Positions 1 to 9,475 of a DNA stretch of 64,000 nt are shown here, one piece after another. The notes under the pieces were generated by a model that ran no database searches, had not been told where the DNA came from, and saw nothing but the letters and a program-made list of their open reading frames with translations. Made by a program: the position numbers and the translations under genes. Positions within the stretch are counted from its first letter, which is position 1; every line of letters starts with the position of its first letter. This DNA is from Flavobacteriaceae bacterium UBA4166 (GTDB taxonomy: Bacteria; Bacteroidota; Bacteroidia; Flavobacteriales; Flavobacteriaceae), in contig DFVG01000030.1 of assembly GCA_002379985.1 (NCBI GenBank), positions 277,301 through 341,300 of the forward strand, read 5' to 3'.

Positions 1-2
1 CT

Positions 3-455
3 TATTTACATTTGTTCACAGACATGTCAGCTTCGGTAGCGGTTTTGATAGGCGGACTCTTAATGAAATATTTTGGATGGTATTGGGTAGATAGTTTACT
101 TACTGTTTTAATCGCCCTGTATCTGATTTTTATGGGATATGATCTACTGAAAAGCTCTTTTAAAGTACTGATGTTGTTTACACCCGATGATATCAATCTA
201 GAAAAATTACGAGAACGCATTTCCGAAGATTCCGCCGTAAAAAATGTACATCACATTCATATTTGGCAGCTGAATGAACAAGAGATTCATTTAGAGGCTC
301 ATGTTGATTTCTACGAAGATCTATCCTTGTCAAAATTTGATGTGATCCTCGATAGAATGGAACTTATATTAAAGGATGAATTCGGCATAAACCATGTAAA
401 TATCCAACCCGAATATCAGAAAGACGACGCAAAAGATATCATTGTTCAAGATTAA
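3..455 (+). CDS. Cation diffusion facilitator (CDF) family metal exporter, C-terminal part
   Basis: This is the 3' part of a gene that starts before the window; the frame is open from base 3. The visible part opens with an H-L-F-T-D motif (bases 9-23), matching the HxxxD metal-binding motif of transmembrane helix 5 in CDF transporters, followed by helices 5 and 6. It ends in a cytoplasmic dimerisation domain (from the MLFTPDD stretch on) rich in His, Asp and Glu. The family exports Zn2+, Co2+, Fe2+ or Cd2+ by proton antiport in the inner membrane; the substrate cannot be decided from this fragment. The next gene follows after 5 bases, so the two are probably cotranscribed. Confidence 0.9.
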   Translation, partial: YLHLFTDMSASVAVLIGGLLMKYFGWYWVDSLLTVLIALYLIFMGYDLLKSSFKVLMLFTPDDINLEKLRERISEDSAVKNVHHIHIWQLNEQEIHLEAHVDFYEDLSLSKFDVILDRMELILKDEFGINHVNIQPEYQKDDAKDIIVQD

Positions 456-460
456 AAAGC

Positions 461-901
461 ATGCATGTATTCAGTAAACCATTTGAAGCGTTAACCCTAG
501 ACGAATTATATCAATTACTTCGATTACGAAGTGAGATCTTTGTGGTGGAACAGGATTGTGTTTATCAAGACATCGATAACAAAGACCAAAAGGCACTACA
601 TGTGCTAGGTAAAAAACAAGGGAAACTAGTTGCCTACACACGTTGCTTTCCACCGGGCATCTATTTTGAAGAAGCCGCGATTGGTAGAGTTGTGGTTACC
701 GCTTCGGAAAGAAAGCATAAACTAGGCCGACAAATCATGCGAAGCTCTATCGAGATCCTTCAGAAACAATATCCGAAGCAACCGATCAAACTTTCCGCTC
801 AAACCTACCTACTCGATTTTTATAAATCCTTGCAATTTGAACCTATCGGAAACGAATATTTAGAAGATGGTATTCCGCATATCGCAATGATATTAGCTTA
901 A
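461..901 (+). CDS. elaA: GNAT family N-acetyltransferase, ElaA type
   Basis: The 146-residue protein has the usual ElaA length and pattern: an N-terminal LRSEIFVVEQDC block, a central RCFPPG segment, and the acetyl-CoA binding strand and loop A-I-G-R-V-V-V followed by GRQIM. The natural substrate of ElaA enzymes is not established, so acetyl transfer from acetyl-CoA is the family expectation only. It sits 5 bases behind the metal exporter gene and is followed by a clear hairpin terminator, so it is probably the last gene of that unit. Confidence 0.88.
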   Translation: MHVFSKPFEALTLDELYQLLRLRSEIFVVEQDCVYQDIDNKDQKALHVLGKKQGKLVAYTRCFPPGIYFEEAAIGRVVVTASERKHKLGRQIMRSSIEILQKQYPKQPIKLSAQTYLLDFYKSLQFEPIGNEYLEDGIPHIAMILA

Positions 902-958
902 AATGTCATATTCCTAAAAAAGCTACCATAAAATAATAATTATACAAATGGAATCAAT

Positions 959-984
959 ACCCCTAAATTTATAGGGGTGTTTTT
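959..984 (+). terminator. Rho-independent terminator after elaA
   Basis: The arms ACCCCTA (959-965) and TAGGGGT (972-978) pair perfectly over 7 bp around a 6-base loop and are followed by a T-rich run. It lies between elaA and the ammonium transporter gene and separates the two units. Confidence 0.75.
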
Positions 985-1030
985 ATTATAAATTAATATT
1001 TTTATCCTATCCAACTAAAAAAATAGGGGT

Positions 1031-2314
1031 ATGGGTAGAAAAATAAACTTTTATGTATTAGCAGGATTGGTTATCATCTGTCTTTTATTAGGAACCGAAT
1101 ATCAGTATTTAGAAGGGTCTGGAACTATTGATACGGGTGATACTGCTTGGATGATCGTGGCTAGCGCTTTTGTGTTATTGATGACACCCGGACTTGCCTT
1201 TTTCTACGGCGGAATGGTGAGTAAAAAAAGTGTTATCTCTACAATGCTGCAGAGCTTTGTAGCCCTTGGAGTAATTAGTGTGCTTTGGGTTGTGGTTGGA
1301 TTTAGTTTGGCATTCGGGGATAGTATCTATGGAATTATTGGAAATCCATTAACCTACTTCAATTTCAATAATGTCACCGTATCACCCAATCCGGATTTCT
1401 CAGAAACTATTCCCTTTCTCATCTTTGCGCTGTTCCAACTTAAATTCGCCATTATTACTCCGGCGCTCATCACCGGAAGCTTTGCCGAACGAATTCGGTT
1501 TCGAAGTTATATTCTGTTTATGGTATTATTCTCCATCTTTATCTATTCTCCGCTCGCCCATATGACTTGGCATCCGGACGGCCTACTTCGGAATTTAGGA
1601 GTCTTGGATTTTGCGGGAGGCACCGTAGTGCATATGTCGGCGGGAATCGCAGCATTAGCAGGAGCAATTTATTTAGGAAAACGGAAAAAGCCCATGGAGC
1701 GACCTGCAAATATCCCTTTTGTGATTCTAGGAACCGGCTTACTTTGGTTTGGCTGGTTTGGCTTCAATTCTGGGTCGGCCCTAGGCGCAAATGTTGATGC
1801 TGTAATTGCCTTTGCAAATACAAATTTGGCTTCGGCAGCCAGTATGATCACTTGGATCTTTTTAGACCGAATGCAAAACCGAAAAATGTCTTCTCTCGGA
1901 GCATGTATTGGAGCTATCGTTGGTTTGGTAGCCATCACCCCGGCTGCGGGATTTGTAACAATTGGCCAAAGTATCTTTATTGGATTTGTAGCATCCATTA
2001 TTAGCAATATTGCGATTCGCTTAAACGAACGTACAGAAATTGATGACACTTTAGATGTATTTCCCAGTCACGGTGTAGGAGGAATGGTGGGCATGATCTT
2101 AACAGGCGTATTTGCCAAAGACGTTGGACTCATATACGGAGAGACACAAACCTTTTTGTATCACATCGTCGCCTTGTTGTTGGTGGCTGTAGTGACATTC
2201 TTTGGAAGTTTGCTATTGTATAAAATAACTGATCTTCTGCTACACATGCGTGTAAGAGAAGATCAAGAATTTCGTGGATTAGACGCCTCTCAACATGGAG
2301 AGCACCTTCTATAG
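1031..2314 (+). CDS. amt: Ammonium transporter (Amt/Mep/Rh family)
   Basis: The 427-residue polytopic membrane protein conducts NH3/NH4+ across the inner membrane. An N-terminal hydrophobic segment is followed by the family hallmarks: TPGLAFFYGGMV, TGSFAERI, and the twin pore histidines in GGTVVHMSAG and in PSHGVGGM. The length fits the family. No glnK/glnB regulator gene lies next to it, which is unlike the usual amtB-glnK pair. The ATG at 1031 is chosen because it gives a complete N-terminal segment; no Shine-Dalgarno is seen, as is normal here. The last 6 bases overlap the convergent gene that follows. Confidence 0.95.
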   Translation: MGRKINFYVLAGLVIICLLLGTEYQYLEGSGTIDTGDTAWMIVASAFVLLMTPGLAFFYGGMVSKKSVISTMLQSFVALGVISVLWVVVGFSLAFGDSIYGIIGNPLTYFNFNNVTVSPNPDFSETIPFLIFALFQLKFAIITPALITGSFAERIRFRSYILFMVLFSIFIYSPLAHMTWHPDGLLRNLGVLDFAGGTVVHMSAGIAALAGAIYLGKRKKPMERPANIPFVILGTGLLWFGWFGFNSGSALGANVDAVIAFANTNLASAASMITWIFLDRMQNRKMSSLGACIGAIVGLVAITPAAGFVTIGQSIFIGFVASIISNIAIRLNERTEIDDTLDVFPSHGVGGMVGMILTGVFAKDVGLIYGETQTFLYHIVALLLVAVVTFFGSLLLYKITDLLLHMRVREDQEFRGLDASQHGEHLL

Positions 2315-2680
2315 TTTAATAAGGTTTTTTTCCAAATTTAGGTCGGCTAACATTTCGTTGGTAAACTTATAGTGTCCACGCCGCGTAATAATTTTGAAAC
2401 GGTGATTTTTCATTCGCGTCAGCACGTCTAAAAAACGCCATTTGGATTTTAATAAACTTGGTTTTTCGCTTTTCAGGCTTACTTCAAAATAGTGTTTGAT
2501 ACCTGCGCGTTCTGCAACGATGTCTGGAGTAATACTAACATCGCTTCCCTTCTTATTGTAAGATTTTGGGGTGTCATATCCTTCCATATCAGCTTTGATA
2601 TTTTCAAAACCTTTCTTTTCAAGATACTGAATAGATTCTAAAAGGATTTCGTCGTTTTCTTTTTTGTCTGCTTTTACCAT
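2309..2680 (-). CDS. Conserved hypothetical protein, possibly PD-(D/E)XK-like
   Basis: About 123 residues from the ATG at 2680; an upstream in-frame start would add 12 hydrophobic residues unlike the rest. I do not recognise the family with certainty. The protein is highly charged and soluble. Its middle has a T-P-D-I-V turn, a strand ending in H-Y-F-E-V-S-L-K and a basic helix, an order that recalls the PD...ExK core of restriction-endonuclease-fold proteins, but the canonical ExK spacing is not met. No signal peptide or membrane segment. It converges on amt with a 6-base overlap, so no separate terminators exist between them. Confidence 0.6.
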   Translation of the reverse strand: MVKADKKENDEILLESIQYLEKKGFENIKADMEGYDTPKSYNKKGSDVSITPDIVAERAGIKHYFEVSLKSEKPSLLKSKWRFLDVLTRMKNHRFKIITRRGHYKFTNEMLADLNLEKNLIKL

Positions 2681-2740
2681 AACCGATATAATACGAAAAA
2701 ATAGAACGCCAGTCAATTAAATTTTTGTTAACACCACCAC

Positions 2741-3799
2741 TCAGGAGGTTTTTACAGGCAGTGTAAACTGAAAGGTAGCACCCTTATTAGGCCCTTTACT
2801 CTCAGCGGTAAGAGTTCCGCCTTGGCGTGCTAATAACGATTTACAGAGATGCATACCCACCCCTTGAGAAGGTTCTCCCTCTGTGCCTTTCCGACTCATA
2901 GGCGAATTGAATTTGAAAATTTCCTCCACTTGTTCCGGTAAAAAACCAATTCCCGTATCACGAACCGAAACCGTGAGTACATCCGCTTCTTTGGTAGCAG
3001 CAACAAACACCTTCCCTCCAGAGGGAGTAAACTTAAAAGCGTTGTTCAACAGATTCCCTAGAACTGTTCGGAAGACAAGTGTCGGGATGGGAACCGTTAC
3101 ATTTTCAACTTCATCGGTAATTACCTGTATTTCTTTCGACTCCACTTTGGGTGATTTCTCTATCAATACTTTTAAAATCTCCTTTTTTAAAGAAACGGTT
3201 TCCGTTTGTAGATAATCTACCCCCATAGCACGCTTGGTCTTTAGGTCAATTAAAGTGTGGTTGAGGAAGTCTACTTGTTGTGTAACGACGTTTTCAATAA
3301 GGTCTAAATGCGCTTCTTTTTCATTATTGTTTTCGTCAAGACGCATTAACTCTGTGATTCCGTTAATAGAGTGCAACGGATTACGAAGGTCGTGAGAAAA
3401 CAAAGTAATAATACGCTCGCGTTCAGCAAAGAGTGAGTCTAATTGGATCAATGAGAATTGCGTATCCTTCATCAGCATTCCGGCTTCGTCCTCAAAAGTA
3501 TCGGGAAGTTCTCCTATAATTCCCCGGTCAATATAATTGTTCAGGGTTTCTCGAACCCGTTGAATAGGGATCAATAGATTATGTATGAGCCACAAGGTAG
3601 TTCCTGTAGCAACTAAAGTAAACACCAAAGCTATTAAGGTCAATTTTGTTGCAGCACTATCGGGGAGCTGCGTATAAAATAAATATACGATCACACCGAG
3701 TAGCGGAATGTGAATGCCAATAAATGTGATTGAAAAAATTTTTAGGGAAAAGCTCTTCTTGAGAAAGGGTATTTTATCCAGTAAGGAATAGGTCTTCAT
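2741..3799 (-). CDS. Membrane-bound sensor histidine kinase
   Basis: 352 residues from the ATG at 3799 (an upstream start adds 8 residues without reason). Two membrane helices lie near residues 21-43 and 53-74 with almost no periplasmic loop between them, then a HAMP-like linker. The HisKA H-box FSHDLRNPLHS has the phospho-accepting His near residue 136. The HATPase domain shows N-box NNAFKFTPSGG, G1 DTGIGF and G2 GVGMHL. No response regulator lies in the neighbourhood, so it is an orphan kinase. The very short extracytoplasmic part suggests it senses something in the membrane or the cytoplasm. Confidence 0.9.
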   Translation of the reverse strand: MKTYSLLDKIPFLKKSFSLKIFSITFIGIHIPLLGVIVYLFYTQLPDSAATKLTLIALVFTLVATGTTLWLIHNLLIPIQRVRETLNNYIDRGIIGELPDTFEDEAGMLMKDTQFSLIQLDSLFAERERIITLFSHDLRNPLHSINGITELMRLDENNNEKEAHLDLIENVVTQQVDFLNHTLIDLKTKRAMGVDYLQTETVSLKKEILKVLIEKSPKVESKEIQVITDEVENVTVPIPTLVFRTVLGNLLNNAFKFTPSGGKVFVAATKEADVLTVSVRDTGIGFLPEQVEEIFKFNSPMSRKGTEGEPSQGVGMHLCKSLLARQGGTLTAESKGPNKGATFQFTLPVKTS

Positions 3800-3910
3800 A
3801 AAAATTGGGGGGACTAGTTGCACAATAAAGTAACAAATTTCTCCTCCTATGAAAAAGCTATTTAACGTGACTGTAAGAGCATTTAACGAGACCCTAACAC
3901 CTTTTCATAA

Positions 3911-4732
3911 TTAAGATCTCTTTTTGCGAACGGAACGGTTGAAGGGAATACCAAGTTGCGCCGAGAGGTTTGTATCATCTACATGGTCTGCAATGTCCAC
4001 TCCATATTGAATATCTTCAACATTCTTGTAAACAAACGTTCCGAAGAGACGATCCCAGATGGAAAACATATTTCCGAAGTTCGTATCGGTCCAAGGCATT
4101 TGAAAATGATGGTGAAACTTATGCATGTTTGGTGTTACAAAGACCCAGCTGATGGCTTTGTCGAGACGCGGCGGCAGCGAGATATTGGCATGTGTGAGAT
4201 ACGTGAACAACACACTTAAAATTCGGTAAAAAAGATAAAAGGCAATAGGCATCCCCATGATAACCACTGCGACCAACGCAAAGCTTTCGCGAATGATGAA
4301 ATCAAAGGGGTGATGTCGGGTTCCGGTGGTTACATCCACATTTTTATCGCTGTGATGAACGATATGAAGCCGCCACATCCACGGAACTTTATGTAAGAGA
4401 TAATGAACGAAGTACTGCGCAATAAGGTCCAGCACTAAAAGAGACAATAACAACTCTACCCAGACCGGAGCCTCAAAAAGATGTAGGAGTCCGAATTCTG
4501 CTTCGGCGATCCAAATAAAAATACCAACGGTAATGAGACCAAAAACAGCATTGATGATCATGACAAAAAGAAGCAGCCATAGATTTACTTTTGCGTGCTT
4601 CCATTTGTCGTACGGCTTAAGTACCAGTCGGTAATAACCTTCCAGCACCCAAAAAACCGCTAACACAAAAAAGACCCATCCTGCCTTCATCCAAATAGGC
4701 ATCGTTTCAAAGAATGACAGGAAAGCGTCCAT
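3911..4732 (-). CDS. Fatty acid hydroxylase / sterol desaturase family membrane protein
   Basis: The 273-residue polytopic membrane protein has the full histidine-box set of the non-haem di-iron superfamily: HxxxH at 110-114, HxxHH at 123-127, HH at 140-141, a single His at 181 and HxxHH at 204-208. The family hydroxylates or desaturates lipid chains; the substrate here cannot be told. It is the last gene of a reverse-strand run with rnpA, a DUF4349 lipoprotein and the S41 protease, starting 3 bases after the protease stop codon. Confidence 0.88.
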   Translation of the reverse strand: MDAFLSFFETMPIWMKAGWVFFVLAVFWVLEGYYRLVLKPYDKWKHAKVNLWLLLFVMIINAVFGLITVGIFIWIAEAEFGLLHLFEAPVWVELLLSLLVLDLIAQYFVHYLLHKVPWMWRLHIVHHSDKNVDVTTGTRHHPFDFIIRESFALVAVVIMGMPIAFYLFYRILSVLFTYLTHANISLPPRLDKAISWVFVTPNMHKFHHHFQMPWTDTNFGNMFSIWDRLFGTFVYKNVEDIQYGVDIADHVDDTNLSAQLGIPFNRSVRKKRS

Positions 4733-4735
4733 AAT

Positions 4736-6370
4736 TTATCTCAAGATTTTTTCGTACCTATTGGTGTCGTTCAGGACATCAATCGCAGCAAGAATTTCAG
4801 GATTGTGGGTTACTTGATACTGGTACAGGCCTTCTCTGTAGAAATAGCGTTTTAAAATTTCATCGCTCAGTAAGGATTTGATCTCGGCTTTTTTAGCAAT
4901 CACCGCTTGATCTTTCGCATTGTCTATTGCTTCGGAAAGACTTGCGTAGGCTTTTGAAATTTCATTACTAAGATCATCATCTTCTGCGCGACGCATGGCT
5001 TCGGCAAATTCTTTTTCGGTCTCGGTTTCGTACTCAAAATTATTCTTCTTCAAAAACTGAAGAAATTGTTGAAAGTCTCCTTCCGAAAAGGTAAAATTGT
5101 TCCAATCACTAAGTTCATTTCGGTAATAATAATCAGTGGCGAAATCAAAAATAGCATTGTCTTTCAATAGCGCTGTGGTTATCGGACTAAACACAGCCGT
5201 CTCCACTTCAATATCAGGCATGATCCCGCCGCCATCATAGACCGTTCTTCCGCCCTTGGTCTTAAAAGAGTTATATTCTTTGGCATCCACGCGAATAGGA
5301 TCCCCGTTCTCATCTCGATTCCAATAATCTAACGCCTGAATGCAGCGGCCACTAGGCGTATAGTATCGCGAAATTGTAACTTTTAACTGCGTCCCGTAGG
5401 TCAATTTCTTAGGGCGTTGTACCAGTCCCTTTCCAAAACTACGCGCGCCTACGATCACGGCGCGGTCAAGATCCTGAAGCCCGCCGGAAACGATCTCGCT
5501 CGCGGAAGCACTACGACCGTTTACCAATACAACTAAAGGAATTTCAGTGTCTACCGGTTCGTTTCGCGTGGTATAGGTTCGATTGTATTTTTCGATCACC
5601 GATTTCGTCGTGGTGATCACTTCTCCCTTCGGCACAAATAAATTCACCACATTAATGGCTTCATTTAAAAGTCCGCCTGGATTTCCGCGGAGATCTAAGA
5701 TAATCTTTTCGGCTCCATCTATTTTTAAATCTTCTAAAGCAGCTTTCGTTTCCGTCGTTGTTTTTCTGTTGAACTTCGACAGGACGATGTAGCCAATGTT
5801 GTTGTCTAAGAGTTTATAGAAGGGCACCGCATTAACCTCTACCTGTTGCCTTGTGAGTGTAGTTTTTTCTGTTTTGCCTTGACGTTTGTAGGTAAGTTCT
5901 ACGGTGGAACCCGGCGTACCCTTCAGCAGTTCCCCGGCGTCATCATCAAAATCTTCTAAGGAAACATTCCCGATCTTCACGATCTCATCACCGGCTTTGA
6001 GTCCGGCCTTATCAGCCGGATAGCCCTTGAACGGCTCAACGATTGTGATTTTTTCCTTATCCGTTCGAACACTTGCGCCAATTCCCGTATACGTACCAGA
6101 ATTTTTGATCCGCGCATCTTCTACTTCTTGCTCATTCCAATAAACGGTGTACGGGTCTAGATCTTCCAGCATCCCTTTCACCGCTTTATCCATTAGGGTA
6201 GCAGGAGTTACCTCATCCACATAATTCATGTTGAGCTCTTTGTAGAGCGTGGTAAAAATTTCGATCTGCTTCGCGATCTCAAAGAAATCGTTCTTTACAA
6301 ATCCCGCGGAAACCACAAGTATCGCAATCGCGATGAGAGGAATTAGTACCTTCTTCTTTATATAATTCAT
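4736..6370 (-). CDS. ctpA: S41 family C-terminal processing peptidase
   Basis: 544 residues. An N-terminal signal anchor (about 7-24) puts the protease in the periplasm. A PDZ domain follows (about 95-170, with GIGASV and the KAGLKAGDEI block), then the S41 core with LDLRGNPGG near 226-233. The catalytic serine lies in the NGRSASASE block (284-292) and the catalytic lysine is in FGKG (K314). A long C-terminal acidic helical tail is typical of Bacteroidetes homologues. It lies 5 bases behind the DUF4349 gene, inside the rnpA operon, an arrangement common in this family. Confidence 0.95.
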   Translation of the reverse strand: MNYIKKKVLIPLIAIAILVVSAGFVKNDFFEIAKQIEIFTTLYKELNMNYVDEVTPATLMDKAVKGMLEDLDPYTVYWNEQEVEDARIKNSGTYTGIGASVRTDKEKITIVEPFKGYPADKAGLKAGDEIVKIGNVSLEDFDDDAGELLKGTPGSTVELTYKRQGKTEKTTLTRQQVEVNAVPFYKLLDNNIGYIVLSKFNRKTTTETKAALEDLKIDGAEKIILDLRGNPGGLLNEAINVVNLFVPKGEVITTTKSVIEKYNRTYTTRNEPVDTEIPLVVLVNGRSASASEIVSGGLQDLDRAVIVGARSFGKGLVQRPKKLTYGTQLKVTISRYYTPSGRCIQALDYWNRDENGDPIRVDAKEYNSFKTKGGRTVYDGGGIMPDIEVETAVFSPITTALLKDNAIFDFATDYYYRNELSDWNNFTFSEGDFQQFLQFLKKNNFEYETETEKEFAEAMRRAEDDDLSNEISKAYASLSEAIDNAKDQAVIAKKAEIKSLLSDEILKRYFYREGLYQYQVTHNPEILAAIDVLNDTNRYEKILR

Positions 6371-6375
6371 AAAAC

Positions 6376-7215
6376 TTATTTTTTAGATGTTGGAGCGGGG
6401 CTGTGTTTTCTACGACGAATCCACCAACGAATGAGTAAAATAGCGATAATAGCGATGAAAAACAAAGGCCACAAGTAGAGGATCCCCAAGAAGAATACCG
6501 AAATACCATCCCAGCCTCCTTTGAGTGAATTCAACATTTTTTGACCGTAGGAAACCGTCACGCCGGTTTCTGTCGTTTGTTTGTAGAATTCTATAGAAAG
6601 TGTGCTCATGGCCACTTTATCCTTTAAGTAATTGAGTCGACCCTGCTTGGCTTCAATCTCTTCCCGAATGTTAGAAAGCTCGCGTTCTATTTCCAACATT
6701 TCTTTGACGTTCTTCGCTTGACGAAGCAATTCTAAATATCGATTTTCTAACTCGCGTTTCGCTTTTAAACGCGCCTGCAGGTCTACAAATTCTTCGGTGA
6801 CATCACGACGCGAAATATCTTTTTGATCAAAATATTCAACGCCTTCAGAAATTCCGTCGATGACCGCTTGAAAATTGTTGGTAGGAACACGAATCACCAT
6901 ATTTCGATAGTAGCGGTTGTAATTTTTTCCGGAGTTATCGCTGGCAACAAATCCTTGATATTGTTGCGTGAGCGAAAGAATTTTCTGGTGTGTTTCTTCT
7001 GGGTTGTCCGTTTCAAAAGAAAGGCGACCTTCTTTGATAATTTGTTGTTCTGTTTTTGATTCACCTTCTTCTGAAGGGACTAACTTTTGAACCATTGGCG
7101 CCTCCTCTTCAACATCATCGTAGGCCAACGATTGTTCGGTGATTGGAATAGCTTCGCTCGAACCATTCGAGCACCCTAGGATAAATCCGAATAATAAAAT
7201 AATAAGTGTTTTCAT
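6376..7215 (-). CDS. DUF4349 domain lipoprotein
   Basis: 279 residues. A short signal peptide ends in a lipobox with Cys at residue 15 (ILGC). The middle is rich in Glu, Lys and Arg and predicted to form a long coiled coil (about 140-205). A hydrophobic segment near 235-260 is followed by a strongly basic tail (WIRRRK), so the protein may be anchored at both ends. Function unknown; the family is seen in envelope proteins. Its start codon overlaps the rnpA stop region by 4 bases, which suggests translational coupling. Confidence 0.85.
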   Translation of the reverse strand: MKTLIILLFGFILGCSNGSSEAIPITEQSLAYDDVEEEAPMVQKLVPSEEGESKTEQQIIKEGRLSFETDNPEETHQKILSLTQQYQGFVASDNSGKNYNRYYRNMVIRVPTNNFQAVIDGISEGVEYFDQKDISRRDVTEEFVDLQARLKAKRELENRYLELLRQAKNVKEMLEIERELSNIREEIEAKQGRLNYLKDKVAMSTLSIEFYKQTTETGVTVSYGQKMLNSLKGGWDGISVFFLGILYLWPLFFIAIIAILLIRWWIRRRKHSPAPTSKK

Positions 7216-7568
7216 GTGGATACAGATTTAAGCAGTGCGGCCATGGAGGAGGACAAGGCGTCGTACGGCATTGGTTTTTTATGTATATAGATGAAGAGCA
7301 GCGCAAATTTTGGACCGTTTTCGCTGAGGCACATATTTTTATGCAATCGATACGCTTCCCGCAGCTGTCTTTTGATACGATTTCGTGCTACAGCCGACTT
7401 AAAATTGCGTTTCGGGACGGCAAATGCCGCTTGGTGATGTGTCGCCCTGGGCACAGGAATGAATACCAGCTGCACCGGAAACTTCTTGACGCGTTGTCCT
7501 GTTTCAAACAATTCTTGAAAAAGGGTTTTGCTTTTCAGGCGTTCGGCTTTGGTAAATGTGTTCCTCAC
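7212..7568 (-). CDS. rnpA: Ribonuclease P protein component
   Basis: The 118-residue basic protein helps the RnpB RNA mature the 5' ends of tRNAs. The RNA-binding signature VPKRNFKSAVARNRIKRQLREAYR lies at about 51-74, with the conserved RNR core. The length fits the family. It heads the operon with the DUF4349 lipoprotein, the S41 protease and the fatty acid hydroxylase. There is no rpmH (L34) next to it, unlike the classic oriC arrangement. Confidence 0.96.
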   Translation of the reverse strand: MRNTFTKAERLKSKTLFQELFETGQRVKKFPVQLVFIPVPRATHHQAAFAVPKRNFKSAVARNRIKRQLREAYRLHKNMCLSENGPKFALLFIYIHKKPMPYDALSSSMAALLKSVST

Positions 7569-7580
7569 AAGATAAAGATA

Positions 7581-7616
7581 AGAAAAGACCCTACAGCAGG
7601 ATGCGCAGTAGGGTCT
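7581..7616 (-). terminator. Rho-independent terminator after the M1 peptidase gene
   Basis: Arms AGACCCTAC (7586-7594) and GTAGGGTCT (7608-7616) give a perfect 9 bp stem with a 13-base loop. Read on the minus strand the stem is followed by TTTTCTT. It ends the MBL-S8-M1 unit and separates it from rnpA. Confidence 0.8.
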
Positions 7617-7639
7617 AAATGCATTTTATAAAGGTTCGG

Positions 7640-9475
7640 CTATTTAGCTTCCCACATATTATTGTCCAAATTAATATCGGCCATTCTTTGGGTTGCATCA
7701 ATTTGTAGGGCTTTGATCTTCTTTCCAGAAGTGATCTCCAATGCGTAGGTTGGATACGCCCAAGCCCAATCCGGTTGTATGTTCCATTTCATAGCCGGGA
7801 ACGGATTCTTTTTCTCTGCCCGTGCCATTTGCAACGGTATATGGAAGATTTCTTCGGAACCATCCTGATACATCACATACAAATCGATAGGCATCGGCAT
7901 AAGTCCGATTCGCTCCAACGTCACCGTTGTATTTCCATTTGGGGCAGACTCCACACCTTTAATTCCGTAGTCAACTGTATTGGTGGTTTGCGCAAAATCA
8001 GTCAAATACCAATCCAATTCAAATCCGGAAGCTTTTTCCGCTACGCGGATAAAATCATTCGGAGTTGGATGTTTAAAAGCCCAGTCCTTGTAATAATTGT
8101 GTAAGGTCTTCTGAAGGTTTTCTTCTCCAATAACGTATCCTAGTTGTCCTAAAAATACCGCTCCTTTACTGTAGGCCGCAATTCCATACGAACGATTAGA
8201 AGCATAGCGATCGGCATGCGTGGTTTGTGGTTGTTCTTCACCGCTTGTCGCTAAGAAACGATAGCCGCGATAAGAACCACTTAACGGATTAGGAGATTGT
8301 TGATCCATCACCTCATTCATGGCAAGTGCCGAGATGTAGCTGGTGAATCCTTCATCCATCCATTCGTGTTTGGCTTCGTTGGTTGCCATTAAAAACTGAA
8401 ACCAAGTATGTGCTAATTCGTGGGCAGTCACTCCTACAAGGCTGTTAAATTCACGCTCTCCCGTGATCAGGGTACACATAGCATATTCCATTCCGCCGTC
8501 TCCTCCTTGAATGACCGAATATTGTTTGTAAGGATACTCCCCAATATGTTTATTGAAATACTTCATCAGCTCAGCTGTCTTCGGCTGAAGATTTTTCCAA
8601 TTTTCAATGATCTCTGGGTTGTTCTTGTACAAAAAGTGAAGTGTTACGCCATTAGGCCCTTCGTAGGTATCGTGAATATACTCATCGTCTGCAGCCCAGG
8701 TAAAGTCGTGGACTTTTGGCGCTTTAAAGTGCCAGGTGTATTTTCCGTCCACAGGCTTCATCGCTTTCAGGCCTTGAGGGCCATAACCATGACCAATTCC
8801 GGTGTTTTGCAAGTATCCGCTTCCGCCGATGGTATAATCTGAATCAATGCTGATCTTTACATCAAAATCGCCCCAGACGCCATGAAACTCACGCCCAATA
8901 TAAGGGTCTGCATGCCACCCTTCAAAATCATATTCGGCTAATTTTGGATACCATTGCGTCATAGACAGCGCAACTCCTTCCGCATTATCTCTTCCGCTAC
9001 GACGAATCTGAAGTGGCACCTGCGCATCCCATTCCATCTTAAAGGTAGTTTTAGTACCGGGTTGAATGGGTTTATTTAAGGTCACCTCTAGCACTGTTCC
9101 TACCACCTCATAAGAAACCGCAACTCCGTCTTGGGTGAGTTTGGTAGGCTTGATGAAGCCAATTTCTGTCGGACTCAATTTTGAAATGCGATCCCCAACC
9201 CGAGCATCCGGATCTTTGATGGTGCGAGAACGCACGTCCATTTCGCTTCCGGGTTGAAAGGCGTTAAAATATAGATGATAGAATACGCGATCCAACACAT
9301 CAGGAGAGTTGTTGGTATAAACTAAAGTTTGTTTTCCTTTATACTGAAAGGTTTCCACATCCATGTCAATTTCCATGGTGTAATCGGCATGTTGTTGCCA
9401 GTAGGACGTGTTGTTTTGTGCTTCTGAAAAGAACACACAGCATAAGACAAATACACTTGAAAGAACTCCTTTCAT
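7640..9475 (-). CDS. M1 family zinc metallopeptidase (aminopeptidase)
   Basis: 611 residues. The signal peptide ends near residue 19 (FSEAQ), so it is exported. The gluzincin motif is AHELAHTWF (H352, E353, H356) with the third ligand E375 in WMDEGF. The exopeptidase motif, GAMEN in classic members, is GGMEY at 327-331, a variant frequent in Bacteroidetes M1 proteins. It probably trims peptides in the periplasm or at the cell surface. Its ATG overlaps the stop of the S8 peptidase gene by one base (TAATG), so the two are coupled. Confidence 0.93.
   Translation of the reverse strand: MKGVLSSVFVLCCVFFSEAQNNTSYWQQHADYTMEIDMDVETFQYKGKQTLVYTNNSPDVLDRVFYHLYFNAFQPGSEMDVRSRTIKDPDARVGDRISKLSPTEIGFIKPTKLTQDGVAVSYEVVGTVLEVTLNKPIQPGTKTTFKMEWDAQVPLQIRRSGRDNAEGVALSMTQWYPKLAEYDFEGWHADPYIGREFHGVWGDFDVKISIDSDYTIGGSGYLQNTGIGHGYGPQGLKAMKPVDGKYTWHFKAPKVHDFTWAADDEYIHDTYEGPNGVTLHFLYKNNPEIIENWKNLQPKTAELMKYFNKHIGEYPYKQYSVIQGGDGGMEYAMCTLITGEREFNSLVGVTAHELAHTWFQFLMATNEAKHEWMDEGFTSYISALAMNEVMDQQSPNPLSGSYRGYRFLATSGEEQPQTTHADRYASNRSYGIAAYSKGAVFLGQLGYVIGEENLQKTLHNYYKDWAFKHPTPNDFIRVAEKASGFELDWYLTDFAQTTNTVDYGIKGVESAPNGNTTVTLERIGLMPMPIDLYVMYQDGSEEIFHIPLQMARAEKKNPFPAMKWNIQPDWAWAYPTYALEITSGKKIKALQIDATQRMADINLDNNMWEAK

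Noticed and set aside
1669..2049. 126-residue frame antisense to amt.
   Set aside because: Shadow of the ammonium transporter coding sequence.
7206..7631. 141-residue open frame antisense to rnpA.
   Set aside because: It is the shadow of rnpA, whose conserved RNR motif is on the other strand.
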